64,000 nt of DNA from Pseudooceanicola endophyticus. GTDB taxonomy: Bacteria; Pseudomonadota; Alphaproteobacteria; Rhodobacterales; Rhodobacteraceae. The stretch covers positions 124,001-188,000 of the forward strand of contig NZ_JAHIAB010000010.1 in the NCBI RefSeq assembly GCF_018760365.1, given 5' to 3'. Under the pieces are notes generated by a model. The model saw only the letters and a list, made by a program, of their open reading frames with translations. It searched no databases and had not been told where the DNA came from. This document shows, piece after piece, positions 1 through 9,371 of this stretch. Each line of letters begins with the position of its first letter. Positions within the stretch are counted from its first letter, which is position 1. The translations under genes and the position numbers were made by a program.

Positions 1-7
1 TGGTCAT
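1..7 (-). CDS. possible start of the next urease-operon gene (partial)
   Basis: An ATG on the minus strand at 7-5 lies a few bases after a GGGGTATC purine-rich stretch and 58 bases after the ureA stop. Only two codons are in the window, so the product cannot be read. A gene between ureA and ureB, or ureB itself, would be expected from urease operon order. This is inference from context. Confidence 0.3.
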
Positions 8-65
8 TTCGATACCCCTTATCTACGTCTTTACCCAGCAGGCCCCTCGGGCCCCCTGAAGGATC

Positions 66-368
66 CTAGCGGATCGGATTGTGCACGGTCACCAGTTTCG
101 TCCCATCCGGGAAGGTGGCTTCGACCTGGACCTCGTGGATCATCTCCGGCACTCCGTCCATGCACTGTTCCACGGTGATGACCCGGGCGCCAGCCTCCAT
201 CATCTGCGCGACCGAATGGCCGTCGCGCGCGCCCTCGACCACCGCGTCGGTGATCAGGGCAATGGCCTCCGGGTAGTTCAGCTTCACGCCGCGCGCGAGC
301 CGCTTGCGCGCCACCTCGGCGGCCATGGCCACCAGAAGCTTGTCTTTTTCTCTCGGGGTCAGCTGCAT
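66..368 (-). CDS. ureA: urease subunit gamma
   Basis: Small structural subunit of the nickel urease that splits urea into ammonia and carbamate in the cytoplasm. The 100-residue product has the family's usual length and start ([13 protein letters not shown]) and the conserved [17 protein letters not shown] and HNPIR-type C-terminus. The catalytic nickel site is in the alpha subunit, which is not in this window. ureA begins 3 bases after the ureD stop, so the two are one transcript reading leftwards out of the window. Confidence 0.96.
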   Translation of the reverse strand: MQLTPREKDKLLVAMAAEVARKRLARGVKLNYPEAIALITDAVVEGARDGHSVAQMMEAGARVITVEQCMDGVPEMIHEVQVEATFPDGTKLVTVHNPIR

Positions 369-371
369 GGT

Positions 372-1307
372 TCAAAGCGTCCAGGTCTTGGGAATGTCTT
401 CACCCGAGAGCGCGGTGATGGCCGGCACCAGGCGCTTGCGCAGCGCATAGCCATCCTCGGCAACGATACGGGCGAACAGGAGGTCCGTCGCGACCAGACT
501 GGCACCACCTTGGGGTCCAAGCAAGCCGCGCAGATGCGAAAGTTGCGCCTCGGCGCCGGGTGCGGCGAAGAGAAGCGCCGCCATGGCCAGGTTTCCCGCC
601 ATGACACCGGGCCGCGAGAGCTGCGCGGCAATGTCGCCGGACAGGCGGAACTGGTCGGCAAACAGAAGCTGACCGTCGCGGCGCAGGCGCCAGCGGTCCG
701 ACAGCAGGCCCGAACGGACCGTCTCGCCCATCGCCAGGCGCCCGACCACCAGCGGCTCGACCGCGAGGAATCGGGCATCGGGGGCCAGGTCGACCTCGAA
801 GCGGCGTTCGACCCGGGCGCCGTCGAACAGGATCGTCTCCTGCGGCAGCCAGTCGAGCCGCCCGCCCGCCCCCACCCGCAGCGCGATGTCCATCCGCCCG
901 GTTTCGGTCGGCTGGGCACGGTAGAGGCGTTCGGCGGCCTGGCTGGTCAGCATCAGCGATGCCCCGGCCTCTGCCTCGGCGGTGATGACGAAACGGTCGC
1001 CGCCCGTGACGCCGCCGGAGGTATTGAGGAAGACGGAATTCAGGATGCCGCGGCGCGAGGCCGGGAACAGCGCCTTCAGCGATCCCGACTGGTGCAGCCG
1101 GCCGATCCGGGCACCGGGACGCGCGCTGACATGCAGATCCCCGACCGAGCGGGGCTGGGCGCGCAGGGCCCGCGTGTCCTGCGGGCGCGACTGTGTCAGG
1201 CTGGCGTTGATGGCTCCCTCCCGAAGCGGGCCCGCGACTGGGCCGTTCGGATCGAGATTAGCAATAGTTTCAGAGGATGTAAGGGGCATTTCCGGGCGCC
1301 GCGCCAT
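372..1307 (-). CDS. ureD: urease accessory protein UreD
   Basis: Chaperone that, with UreF and UreG, helps deliver nickel to apo-urease. The 311-residue product has UreD features: LNTSGGVTGGDRF near residue 85, AERLYRAQ, and WLPQETILFDGA. Gene order ureD-ureA with a 3-base gap supports the assignment. Start choice is uncertain: the ATG at 1307 has only a weak GCGGA behind it, and a second ATG six codons later (1289) would give MPLTSSETIAN; neither has a clear Shine-Dalgarno sequence. Confidence 0.93.
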   Translation of the reverse strand: MARRPEMPLTSSETIANLDPNGPVAGPLREGAINASLTQSRPQDTRALRAQPRSVGDLHVSARPGARIGRLHQSGSLKALFPASRRGILNSVFLNTSGGVTGGDRFVITAEAEAGASLMLTSQAAERLYRAQPTETGRMDIALRVGAGGRLDWLPQETILFDGARVERRFEVDLAPDARFLAVEPLVVGRLAMGETVRSGLLSDRWRLRRDGQLLFADQFRLSGDIAAQLSRPGVMAGNLAMAALLFAAPGAEAQLSHLRGLLGPQGGASLVATDLLFARIVAEDGYALRKRLVPAITALSGEDIPKTWTL

Positions 1308-1346
1308 TCCGCTTGGTCAAGCGGGGTGGCGCCCGGAAAAAAGGCC

Positions 1347-2438
1347 TCAGCCCGGGTGGTGCAGCGAGGCGAAGAAGCGCGGATCAAGGCTTGCGCCGCG
1401 GAACGTCTCGCCCTCGGTCAGCACCGAGATCGCATCATGGGAGTGCAGGCTTTCCTGGTGGCTGGCCGCGACGCGGAAGTCGCCGACGCGCGGATCGTCC
1501 TGAAGCTGCTCGCAGAACAGGCGCGCCGCGTCTTCCACGAAGATCGGATTGGCGGCGTTCAGCTCGGCGAAGGCCTGTTCGTCCTCGCGCTTGACCATGA
1601 CCTGGGTCTCGGTCGGCACGGCGCGGCGAGCCATGTCGATCAGGTCCTCGAACCACAGGATGTCGTCCGAGACCGCTTCCTGCACCGACAGCCGCGCGAC
1701 CGAACGCTGCGAATGCGGCGTGGCCAGCTGGCCACGGCTCATCCGGGCATGTTCCGACAGCTCAAGCGAGCACGGGCAGGTCGAGGAATAGACGTAATCC
1801 AGGTGGATGAAACGGTTGCGGGTGCCCTTGTGGTCCACCAGCTCCAGCGCGAAATCGTAGTATTGGTAGCCCGACAGGCCCGAACGCAGCGACTTGATCT
1901 TCGCCGGATAGGAGAAGCGCATCATGATGCGCGCATCATGGCTTTCCAGGTCCGCCTTGTAGTCGTCCAGCGCGGCCTCGATCACCTCGAAGCTGAAGGA
2001 TTTCTCGGAATGGACATAGAAGCTGCGCATGATGCGCGACATGTTGATGCCCTTCTTGTCGGCCTCCAGGCTGACAGAGCCGATCACCGAAGTCTCGAGC
2101 GTCAGCTCGCCGCCGTCCCGTGTGTGGAAGCGGATCGGCAGGCGGAAGTTCGAGATGCCGACATGCTGGATCGGGGCATGGGCGCCACGGATCAGGCTGG
2201 ACGGACCGTTCTGCAAATCCGGCAATGTGTCGCGGTAGGCTTCGTCCGCCTTGAAATCCTGCGGGTAGATCCGCGACAGTAGGGGGTAGGACCCCTGGCC
2301 CGGCAGCAGCGCCGCCAGGGCTGGATCCAGCGCATTGATCTCCGCGTCCGAGGCTTTCTCCGCCCAGCCGCGCAGAAGCTCAAGGGCCTTGCGGGCCTCT
2401 TCGGTTTCGGTTTTCAATTCGTTCGGGTGGATGTTCAT
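1347..2438 (-). CDS. folE2: GTP cyclohydrolase FolE2 (type IB)
   Basis: First enzyme of folate synthesis, turning GTP into dihydroneopterin triphosphate; the IB type is metal-flexible and unrelated in fold detail to FolE. The 363-residue product shows the family signatures IQHVGISNFRLPI, the metal-binding cysteine in YVYSSTCPCSLELSEH, and HSQRS. The start at 2438 (MNIHPNEL) is chosen because AAGGGGG sits just upstream; an in-frame upstream start at 2498 would add 20 unconserved residues. It is followed closely by ureD. A dyad lies upstream at 2553-2578. Confidence 0.95.
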   Translation of the reverse strand: MNIHPNELKTETEEARKALELLRGWAEKASDAEINALDPALAALLPGQGSYPLLSRIYPQDFKADEAYRDTLPDLQNGPSSLIRGAHAPIQHVGISNFRLPIRFHTRDGGELTLETSVIGSVSLEADKKGINMSRIMRSFYVHSEKSFSFEVIEAALDDYKADLESHDARIMMRFSYPAKIKSLRSGLSGYQYYDFALELVDHKGTRNRFIHLDYVYSSTCPCSLELSEHARMSRGQLATPHSQRSVARLSVQEAVSDDILWFEDLIDMARRAVPTETQVMVKREDEQAFAELNAANPIFVEDAARLFCEQLQDDPRVGDFRVAASHQESLHSHDAISVLTEGETFRGASLDPRFFASLHHPG

Positions 2439-2552
2439 GCCGCCCCCTTTCGCCAAAATCGCGCCCCGCGCGGGGTCGCGCAGGACAGATAGTCCCAATA
2501 GCCGAATTTTCCACCATGAACAGAGGCGATAGCACGCCCCTCTTTCGGGTGA

Positions 2553-2578
2553 ACAACCTACCCAAAAGGATAGGTTGT
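2553..2578. promoter_or_regulatory. inverted repeat upstream of folE2
   Basis: ACAACCTA (2553-2560) and TAGGTTGT (2571-2578) are exact inverses separated by 10 bases. The dyad lies between the metZ stop (2621) and folE2 start (2438). On the plus strand it is followed by six T, but no plus-strand gene precedes it. It could be an operator for folE2 or a metZ terminator without a good T-tract. Function is unproved. Confidence 0.4.
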
Positions 2579-2620
2579 CAGTTTTTTCACATATAAGTTC
2601 CGACTATCGGATTGGAGTCT

Positions 2621-3805
2621 TCAGGCCTGATCCAGAGCTGAAAGGAAGTCGGCAATAAGATCCCCGGAATCCTCCAGCCCGATGGAGATTCGAATCAGGC
2701 CCGGCGTGATTCCCAGCTCTTCGCGCTGCGCATCGCTGAGGCTCGAATGGGTGGTCGTCTCAGGATGGGTCAGGATGGTCTTCGCATCCCCGAGGTTGTT
2801 GGAGATGACGCCCACTTCGCAGGCATTGAGGAAGCGGAAGGCCGCTTCGCGCCCGCCCTCGACCTCGATCGCGATGACCGTGCCGCCCTTGCCGCCGGTC
2901 TGGCGCTGCACCAGGTCGTACTGGGCGTGGCTGGGGTGGCCGGGGAAGATCACGCGGCTCAGCTTGGGATGACCGGCCAGCGCCTCGGTGACCTTCAGCG
3001 CCGCATCCGACTGGGCGCGCACCCGCAGGTCCATGGTCTCCAGACCCTTCAGCATCAGCCAGGCGTTGAACGGCGACAGCGCCGCGCCGGTGTGCTTGAG
3101 GTAGGGCATGAGGGTCTCGCGGACGAACTCCCGCGTGCCCAGAACGACACCGCCAAGCGCCCGGCCCTGGCCGTCGATATGCTTGGTGGCCGAGTAGACG
3201 ATGACATCCGCCCCCAGCTCCGTCGCGCGCGAGAAGACCGGCGTGGCGAAGACGTTGTCGACGATGACCAACGCGCCGACCGCATGGGCCAGATCGGCCA
3301 CAGCCTTGATATCAATGACTTCCAGCGTCGGGTTCGAGGTGCTCTCGAAGAACACGGCCTTGGTGTCGGGACGGATCGCCGCCTTCCACTGTTCCAGGTC
3401 CAGACCATCGACCAGCGTGATCTCCACGCCCATCCGGCCCAGCACCTTCTCCAGGATGTAGAGGCAGGAACCGAACAGCGCCTTGGCGGCGACGATGTGA
3501 TCGCCGGCCTGGGCGATGCACATCAGCGCGCCGTTCACCGCCGCCATGCCCGAAGCGGTGGCGAAGGCATCCTCGGTGCCTTCCAGCATCGCCAGGCGCT
3601 GCTCGAACATGTCCACCGTGGGGTTGCCGTAACGGGCATAGATGAACTCGTCCGGGCCGGTCTTCTTGAAGCGCTCCTGCGCCTGCTCGGCACTGTCGTA
3701 GACGAAGCCCTGGGTCATGAAGATCGCCTCGGCGACCTCGTTGTACTGCGAACGGCGAATGCCGCCGTGGACCAGCTTCGTGCGCGGTTTCCAGTCGTTG
3801 GTCAT
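2621..3805 (-). CDS. metZ: O-succinylhomoserine sulfhydrylase
   Basis: PLP enzyme of the Cys/Met-metabolism family that makes homocysteine from O-succinylhomoserine and sulfide. 394 residues; the PLP lysine lies in YSATKHIDGQGR near residue 208, with the family's SGMAAVNGAL and TSNPTLEVIDI segments. The ATG at 3805 has GGAAGGA upstream; the frame stays open much further upstream but that reads through the riboswitch. A SAM-II riboswitch and terminator in the leader point to a methionine-pathway role and favour MetZ over a cystathionine lyase. Confidence 0.92.
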   Translation of the reverse strand: MTNDWKPRTKLVHGGIRRSQYNEVAEAIFMTQGFVYDSAEQAQERFKKTGPDEFIYARYGNPTVDMFEQRLAMLEGTEDAFATASGMAAVNGALMCIAQAGDHIVAAKALFGSCLYILEKVLGRMGVEITLVDGLDLEQWKAAIRPDTKAVFFESTSNPTLEVIDIKAVADLAHAVGALVIVDNVFATPVFSRATELGADVIVYSATKHIDGQGRALGGVVLGTREFVRETLMPYLKHTGAALSPFNAWLMLKGLETMDLRVRAQSDAALKVTEALAGHPKLSRVIFPGHPSHAQYDLVQRQTGGKGGTVIAIEVEGGREAAFRFLNACEVGVISNNLGDAKTILTHPETTTHSSLSDAQREELGITPGLIRISIGLEDSGDLIADFLSALDQA

Positions 3806-3845
3806 GCTCTCATCCTTCCGGCCGCCGGCATCGCGGCCAACAAAA

Positions 3846-3877
3846 AAGCCCCAGACGCGGTCAAGCGAAAGGGGCTT
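3846..3877 (-). terminator. intrinsic terminator downstream of SAM-II aptamer
   Basis: Arms AAGCCCC (3871-3877 read on the minus strand) and GGGGCTT (3852-3846) form a 7-bp stem followed by a run of T on the minus strand. It sits between the SAM-II aptamer and the metZ start, the position of an attenuator. Confidence 0.8.
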
Positions 3878-3888
3878 CCTATCCTCGA

Positions 3889-3943
3889 CCTCTTTAGCGG
3901 AATCTTTAACGTGGCCCGCAATCCGGTAACAAAGCGCCACGCG
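3889..3943 (-). ncRNA. SAM-II riboswitch
   Basis: Read on the minus strand, P1 arms GTGGC and GCCAC enclose a loop with TACCGGATTGC, followed by TTAAAGATTCCGCTAAAGAGG, matching the SAM-II pattern (ACCG-ATTGC in the loop, AAA then GCTAAA-AGG in the pseudoknot). SAM-II aptamers bind S-adenosylmethionine and control metA/metZ-type genes in alphaproteobacteria. The aptamer begins at the predicted transcript 5' end, immediately in front of metZ. Recognised by eye against the known consensus; not scored with a covariance model. Confidence 0.92.
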
Positions 3944-3946
3944 GAT

Positions 3947-3975
3947 CGCATACTCCCGCGCCTGCCCCGGGTCAA
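3947..3975 (-). promoter_or_regulatory. sigma-70 type promoter of metZ
   Basis: TTGACC (3975-3970) and TATGCG (3952-3947) are 17 bases apart. A start about 7 bases further on, near 3940, coincides with the first base of the SAM-II P1 stem, which supports both calls. Confidence 0.65.
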
Positions 3976-4060
3976 GGCACATGGCCGTGCGGCAGGCGCG
4001 CGCCCCCTTGCCAGCCCGCCCCGAACCGCCATCATGATGGGCAGACACAGGAGGATCCCC

Positions 4061-4765
<705 letters not shown>

Positions 4766-4773
4766 CCGGCTCC

Positions 4774-4834
4774 CTCATCTGGCCCGAAATATCCCGGGGG
4801 GAGTCTCCGCAGGAGACGGGGGCAGCGCCCCCCC
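4774..4834 (+). repeat. dispersed ~60-bp intergenic repeat, copy A
   Basis: Begins CTCATCTGGCC, followed by AATATCCCGGGGG, GTCTCC-GCA-GGAGAC and a GGGGGC-AG-GCCCCC hairpin. It lies directly after the GST stop. The same sequence occurs at 6051-6109 in the same orientation and at 13396-13452 inverted. The two hairpins could act as a terminator or RNA 3' stabiliser. Confidence 0.85.
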
Positions 4835-4990
4835 CTCCCCCGGGGCCTCTGCATCAGGGCACATCGCCTGCGCCCTGCCAAACAGCGCCCCCCATTGCCG
4901 CACAGCCCCCGGAGTGACTAGGTGGGGGTCAAACCGGCACGGAGTCCGGGCGCGGCTCTTCCGCGCCCCCCGCCCGGAAGGAGACATGAC

Positions 4991-6010
4991 ATGAAAAGCA
5001 TCGGCTTCCTGTCCTTCGGCCACTGGTCGGCCCAGCAGGGCTCCGCCACCCGCAGCGCCGGCGACGCGCTGCTCCAGGCCATCGAAATCGCGGTCGCCGC
5101 CGAAGATCTCGGGCTCGACGGCGCCTATTTCCGCGTCCACCACTTCGCCCGCCAGCATTCCTCGCCCTTCCCCCTGCTCGCCGCCATCGGCGCGCGCACG
5201 AAAAAGATCGAGATCGGCACCGGCGTCATCGACATGCGCTACGAGAACCCGCTCTACATGGCCGAGGACGCCGGCGCCGCCGACCTGATCAGCCAGGGCC
5301 GCCTGCAGCTGGGCCTCTCGCGCGGCAGCCCCGAACAGGTGATCGACGGCTGGAAATACTTCGGCTACCAGCCCGCCGAGGATGAAACCGACGCCGACAT
5401 GGCCCGCCGCCACACCCAGGTCTTCCTGCAGATGCTGGAAGGCGACGGTTTCGCCCAGCCCAATCCCCGCCCGATGTTCCCCAACCCGCCCGGCAAGCTG
5501 CGCCTCGAACCCTTCTCGGAAGGGCTCAAGGATCGCATCTGGTGGGGCGCGGGCTCCAACAAGACCGCCGAATGGGCGGCCTATCTCGGCATGAACCTGC
5601 AAAGCTCGACCCTCAAGGACGACGAAACCGGCGAACCCTTCCACGTACAGCAGGCCGCCCAGATCCGCGCCTACCGCGAGGCCTGGAAATCCGCCGGCCA
5701 CAGCCGCAAGCCGCGCGTCTCGGTCAGCCGCTCGATCTTCGCGATCACCAATGACCTCGACCGGATGTATTTCGGCAATGGCGGCAAGGAGCAGGACAGC
5801 GTCGGCTTCATCGAGGAACAGCGTTCGATCTTCGGCCGTTCCTATGCCGACGAACCCGATCGCCTGATCGAACAGCTGAAGAAGGACGAGGCCATCGCCG
5901 AGGCCGACACCCTGCTGCTGACGATCCCGAACTCGCTGGGCGTCGCTTACAACACCCATGCCCTCGAAAGCATCCTGACCCACGTCGCCCCGGCCCTCGG
6001 CTGGCGCTGA
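4991..6010 (+). CDS. LLM-class flavin-dependent monooxygenase (luciferase-like)
   Basis: A 339-residue bacterial-luciferase-like TIM-barrel protein, expected to use reduced FMN supplied by a partner reductase. Family marks: AEDLGLDGAYFRVHHF near residue 40, IEIGTGVIDMRYENPL near 77, and GRLQLGLSRGSPEQV near 105. The start at 4991 has GGAAGGAG (4976-4983) eight bases upstream; the frame is open to 4922 but without another good ribosome site. Substrate is unknown, and no partner reductase is adjacent. A strong terminator follows. Confidence 0.88.
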   Translation: MKSIGFLSFGHWSAQQGSATRSAGDALLQAIEIAVAAEDLGLDGAYFRVHHFARQHSSPFPLLAAIGARTKKIEIGTGVIDMRYENPLYMAEDAGAADLISQGRLQLGLSRGSPEQVIDGWKYFGYQPAEDETDADMARRHTQVFLQMLEGDGFAQPNPRPMFPNPPGKLRLEPFSEGLKDRIWWGAGSNKTAEWAAYLGMNLQSSTLKDDETGEPFHVQQAAQIRAYREAWKSAGHSRKPRVSVSRSIFAITNDLDRMYFGNGGKEQDSVGFIEEQRSIFGRSYADEPDRLIEQLKKDEAIAEADTLLLTIPNSLGVAYNTHALESILTHVAPALGWR

Positions 6011-6017
6011 CTCAAAA

Positions 6018-6045
6018 CCCCGCGCACCCTCTCCGGTGCGCGGGG
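6018..6045 (+). terminator. terminator hairpin after the LLM oxidoreductase
   Basis: CCCCGCGCACC (6018-6028) and GGTGCGCGGGG (6035-6045) form a perfect 11-bp stem with a 6-base loop, starting 7 bases after the stop codon. The T-tract after it is poor (CTCTCC). Confidence 0.7.
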
Positions 6046-6050
6046 CTCTC

Positions 6051-6109
6051 CTCATCTGGCCGGAAATATCCCGGGGGAGTCTCCGTCAGGAGACGGGGGC
6101 AGAGCCCCC
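6051..6109 (+). repeat. dispersed ~60-bp intergenic repeat, copy B
   Basis: Nearly identical to 4774-4834: CTCATCTGGCC, AATATCCCGGGGG, GTCTCCG-TCA-GGAGAC, then a GGGGGC/GCCCCC hairpin. It lies in the convergent gap between the LLM oxidoreductase and the CoA-transferase gene. Confidence 0.85.
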
Positions 6110-6130
6110 TTCCCCTCTCATCCGCCCCGA

Positions 6131-7642
6131 TTACCCGTGCATCGTCCCGGTCTTCACGAAACGGTCGTGCCAGCTCAGCGCCTCGTCCAGCAGCACCGGC
6201 GCATGCTTCCCGTAAGAGGATTGCTGCGCCCGCTGGTAGTAGTCCCGCAGCGCCGGACGGTAATCCGGATGCGCGCATTTCTCGATGATCAGGTCGGCGC
6301 GCTGGCGCGGCGAGAGGCCGCGCAGATCCGCCAGCCCCTGTTCGGTCACGATCACCTGCACGTCCTGGGGAATGTGGTCCACATGGGCCACCTTCGGCAC
6401 GATCGCCGAAATCGCCCCGCCCTTGGCCACAGAGGGCGTGACGAAGATCGACAGGTAGCCGTTGCGCGCGAAATCGCCCGAGCCACCGATGCCGTTCTGC
6501 ACCTTCGACCCCATGATCTTGGTCGAGTTCACGGAACCGAAGATATCGGCCTCGATCAGCCCGTTCATGGCGATGCAGCCAAGGCGGCGCACCAGCTCCG
6601 GGTGGTTCGAGATCTCCTGCGGACGCAGGATCAGCTTGTCGCGGAAGAAGGCGGCATTGGCGTTGAAATACTCCGCCTTGTCCGAGGACAGCGAGAACGC
6701 CGTGGCCGAGGCCATGCGCAGCGTGCCGGCCTCGATCATGTCCAGCATCCCGTCCTGGATCACCTCGGTAAAGGCGGTCATCTGCTCGAACGGGGCCTTG
6801 ATCAGCCCGGCCATCACGGCGTTCGGCACGTTGCCCACGCCGGACTGGATCGGCAGCAGGGATTTCGGCAGCCCGGCGCGCCGGGCCTCCCACTCCAGGA
6901 AGTCGAGGATATTGCCGGCAATCGCCTCGGCCACCGCATCGGGCGGGCTGAAGGGGGCGTTGCGGTCGGGGGCGTCGGTCTCGACCACGGCAATGACCTT
7001 GTCGGGGTCGATGTCGAAATGCAGCTGGCCGATGCGGTCATCGGGACGGATCAGCGGGATTGGCACCCGGTTCGGCGGCAGCGCGGTCCCGTAGTAGATG
7101 TCATGCATCCCGTTCAGGTATTCGCTCTGCCAGGAGTTCACCTCCAGGATGACCTTGTCGGCCATCTCCAGCCAGGTCTTGTTGTTGCCGACCGAGGCCG
7201 AGGGGATCAGCTTGCCCTCTGCCGTGATGCCGGAAATCTCGACGACCGCGACATCCATCTTGCCCAGGAAGCCCTGCCACGCCATCGGCGCGACCTGGCT
7301 CAGGTGCATGTCGAAATATTCCATCTCGCCGGCATTGATCTTGGCGCGCGCGATGGGGTCCGAGTTGTAGGGCAGACGGAACTCGATCCCGTCGGCACGG
7401 GCCAGCGCCCCGTCCAGCTCGGGCCCCGTCGAGGCGCCGGACCAGATCTTCACCCGGAAGGGATTGCCCTGGGCATGTTCCCCCTCGATGCGCTTGGCCA
7501 GCGCCTGCGGAACGGCCTTCGGATAGCCAGAGCCGGTGAACCCGCTCATCCCGATGGTCTGCCCGTTGGAAATCAGGGCAGCCGCCTCCTCCGCGGACAT
7601 AACACGTTCACGTAGCTTTTGATTGGCTATACGTGTCGTCAT
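6131..7642 (-). CDS. acetyl-CoA hydrolase/transferase family protein (succinate-CoA transferase type)
   Basis: A 503-residue family I CoA-transferase. Related enzymes (Acetobacter AarC, E. coli YgfH) move CoA between succinate and acetate or propionate. Visible marks are IGMSGFTGSGYPKAVP near residue 30, QSGVGNVPNAV and FTEVIQDG in mid-protein (the catalytic glutamate is expected near here), and GSGDFARNGYLSIFVTPS. The start at 7642 (MTTRIANQKLR) has GGAGG nine bases upstream; the frame stays open to 7741 without a better site. Substrate choice cannot be settled from sequence alone. Confidence 0.88.
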   Translation of the reverse strand: MTTRIANQKLRERVMSAEEAAALISNGQTIGMSGFTGSGYPKAVPQALAKRIEGEHAQGNPFRVKIWSGASTGPELDGALARADGIEFRLPYNSDPIARAKINAGEMEYFDMHLSQVAPMAWQGFLGKMDVAVVEISGITAEGKLIPSASVGNNKTWLEMADKVILEVNSWQSEYLNGMHDIYYGTALPPNRVPIPLIRPDDRIGQLHFDIDPDKVIAVVETDAPDRNAPFSPPDAVAEAIAGNILDFLEWEARRAGLPKSLLPIQSGVGNVPNAVMAGLIKAPFEQMTAFTEVIQDGMLDMIEAGTLRMASATAFSLSSDKAEYFNANAAFFRDKLILRPQEISNHPELVRRLGCIAMNGLIEADIFGSVNSTKIMGSKVQNGIGGSGDFARNGYLSIFVTPSVAKGGAISAIVPKVAHVDHIPQDVQVIVTEQGLADLRGLSPRQRADLIIEKCAHPDYRPALRDYYQRAQQSSYGKHAPVLLDEALSWHDRFVKTGTMHG

Positions 7643-7830
7643 GATTTTCGATCCTCCAATGCCCCGGAATGCGCCATCTGCCATGCCATCAGAGAAGGGC
7701 TCTCGTGCTGCGATGCAGCGACTCGGATTCCGGGATTTCACATAGAGGATTGGATAGGATCAGGGCGGAAGATGCCAGAGGGGAACGCCCGCAGGAGGAA
7801 AGCCATGCACCCAGTGCATGGCTGACCCGC

Positions 7831-8469
7831 TCATTTTTCGACCGGAGCGTCCTTATCCTCTTCGATGCCGTAGTCGCGGAACACCTTGTTCTGCGTGATG
7901 AAGAACAGGAAGATCGCCGCCGTCAGGCCGAAGGTCTTGAAATAGACCCAGGTTTCCGTGGACTGGGTGCGCCAGATCACCTCGTTCAGCACCGCCAGTC
8001 CCAGGAAGAAGAAGCACAGCCTCCGGGTCAGGATCATCCAGCCCTCGTGCTGGATCGGCAGGGCCTCTTCCATCACCAGCTTCAGCCAGCTCTGGCCGCG
8101 CAGCAGCCCGATGCCCAGCAGCCCGCCGAAGATCAGGTAGATCAGCGTCGGCTTCATCTTGAAGAAGCGCTCGTCGTTCAGCCAGACCGACAGGCCGCCG
8201 AAGACCACCACCAGCACGGCGGTCATGATCTGCATCTTCGAGAGCTTGCCCGTCAGCTTCCACAGGATGCCGGTGCAGATCAGCAGAAGCGGGATGAAGC
8301 AGGCGGTCACCAGGATGAAGCCGTCGTAATCGGTGCCCCCGATGGTGAAGGTCTTTCCCTTCAGCTTCAGGTAGGCCACGAAGAAGGCCACCACCGGCCC
8401 CAGTTCCAGGCCAAGCTTGACGGCCGGGCTGATCTTCCTTGCTTCTGCCACGTCGGGCTCCTTTGTCAT
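7831..8469 (-). CDS. yciB: YciB/IspZ inner-membrane septation protein A
   Basis: A 212-residue integral membrane protein with about five hydrophobic helices. YciB proteins take part in cell-envelope synthesis and septation. Family marks are LELGPVVAFFVAYLK near the N-terminus, TRRLCFFFLGLAVLNEVIWR and TWVYFKTFGLTAAIFLFFITQ. Its ATG overlaps the stop of the upstream EamA transporter by four bases (ATGA), so the two are translationally coupled; the same neighbours are common in related genomes as far as I recall. Confidence 0.9.
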   Translation of the reverse strand: MTKEPDVAEARKISPAVKLGLELGPVVAFFVAYLKLKGKTFTIGGTDYDGFILVTACFIPLLLICTGILWKLTGKLSKMQIMTAVLVVVFGGLSVWLNDERFFKMKPTLIYLIFGGLLGIGLLRGQSWLKLVMEEALPIQHEGWMILTRRLCFFFLGLAVLNEVIWRTQSTETWVYFKTFGLTAAIFLFFITQNKVFRDYGIEEDKDAPVEK

Positions 8470-9371
8470 CCGCCCAACTCTACTATCACGGCGCCAAGCG
8501 CGATCAACGTCATCAGGGCAATCCGACGCGGACCTGTGGCTTCGCGGAGCACGATCCAGCCGATGGCCGCCGCGAAAACGGTCGAGGTCTCGCGCAGGAC
8601 GGCGGCCTCGCCCACCTTGTCGAGGCGGGTGGCCAGCATCACGAAGCCGAAGGAGCCGAAGGCGATCACCGCCCCCAGAAGCCCGTTCTGCAACAGGTCG
8701 CGCAGGGTGGGCCGTATCGTGACGCCCTTCCAGCGGAAGGCCAGCAGCAGGGGAAAGTCGAGGCCGGTCAGCACGAAGAACCACGCGAGGAAGGTGAAGG
8801 GATCCGGAAGCGCCCGGATCGCATAGGCATCATAGGTCGTGTAGATGGCTACCATGCAGCCGGTCATCACCGCGAATGACAAGGCCGAGACCAGCGTCTC
8901 GCGCGCCACGGTGATGTGGCGGTAGTTGTAAAGCGCGAGGCCGAAGATCCCCGACAGCAGCACCGCCACGCCCAGCCACTGCACCGGCGTGAAGGCCTCT
9001 GCGAAGATCACCCAGGCGCCCAGCACGGTGAAGGCGGGGCCGGTGCCGCGCACCACCGGGTAGACCACGGTATAGGCGCCGCGCGCATAGGCGCTGGCCA
9101 TGAAGACCTTGTAGACGAAGTGGATCGGCACCGCGCCCAGGATCAGCAGCCAGTGGGTCCCGGTGTCGGGCCAGGGCACCGCGAACAGCGCCAGCGGCAG
9201 GGCCAGCAGGACAATGAAGATGTCGATCACCGCCCGCGAGGTCCAGGGATCCAGCCGCCCCTTCTGAAGCGAACCGAAGATCGCGTGAAGCAGCGCGGCC
9301 CCCAGGGCCAGCATCATGGCGGCGTGATGGCCCGCAGCCGTGCCCTCGATCGAGGTGATCCAGTCGCTCAT
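8466..9371 (-). CDS. EamA/DMT-family transporter
   Basis: A 301-residue membrane protein with ten predicted hydrophobic helices in two repeats, the layout of EamA (drug/metabolite) exporters. The start at 9371 (MSDWITSIEG) is preceded by a GC-rich GGGGGGG run rather than a clean Shine-Dalgarno. It is the first gene of a pair with yciB. Substrate unknown. Confidence 0.82.
   Translation of the reverse strand: MSDWITSIEGTAAGHHAAMMLALGAALLHAIFGSLQKGRLDPWTSRAVIDIFIVLLALPLALFAVPWPDTGTHWLLILGAVPIHFVYKVFMASAYARGAYTVVYPVVRGTGPAFTVLGAWVIFAEAFTPVQWLGVAVLLSGIFGLALYNYRHITVARETLVSALSFAVMTGCMVAIYTTYDAYAIRALPDPFTFLAWFFVLTGLDFPLLLAFRWKGVTIRPTLRDLLQNGLLGAVIAFGSFGFVMLATRLDKVGEAAVLRETSTVFAAAIGWIVLREATGPRRIALMTLIALGAVIVELGG

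Noticed and set aside
81-2282. A 2.2-kb plus-strand open frame opposite ureA, ureD and folE2
   Set aside because: Shadow frame; the minus-strand products are recognisable enzymes.
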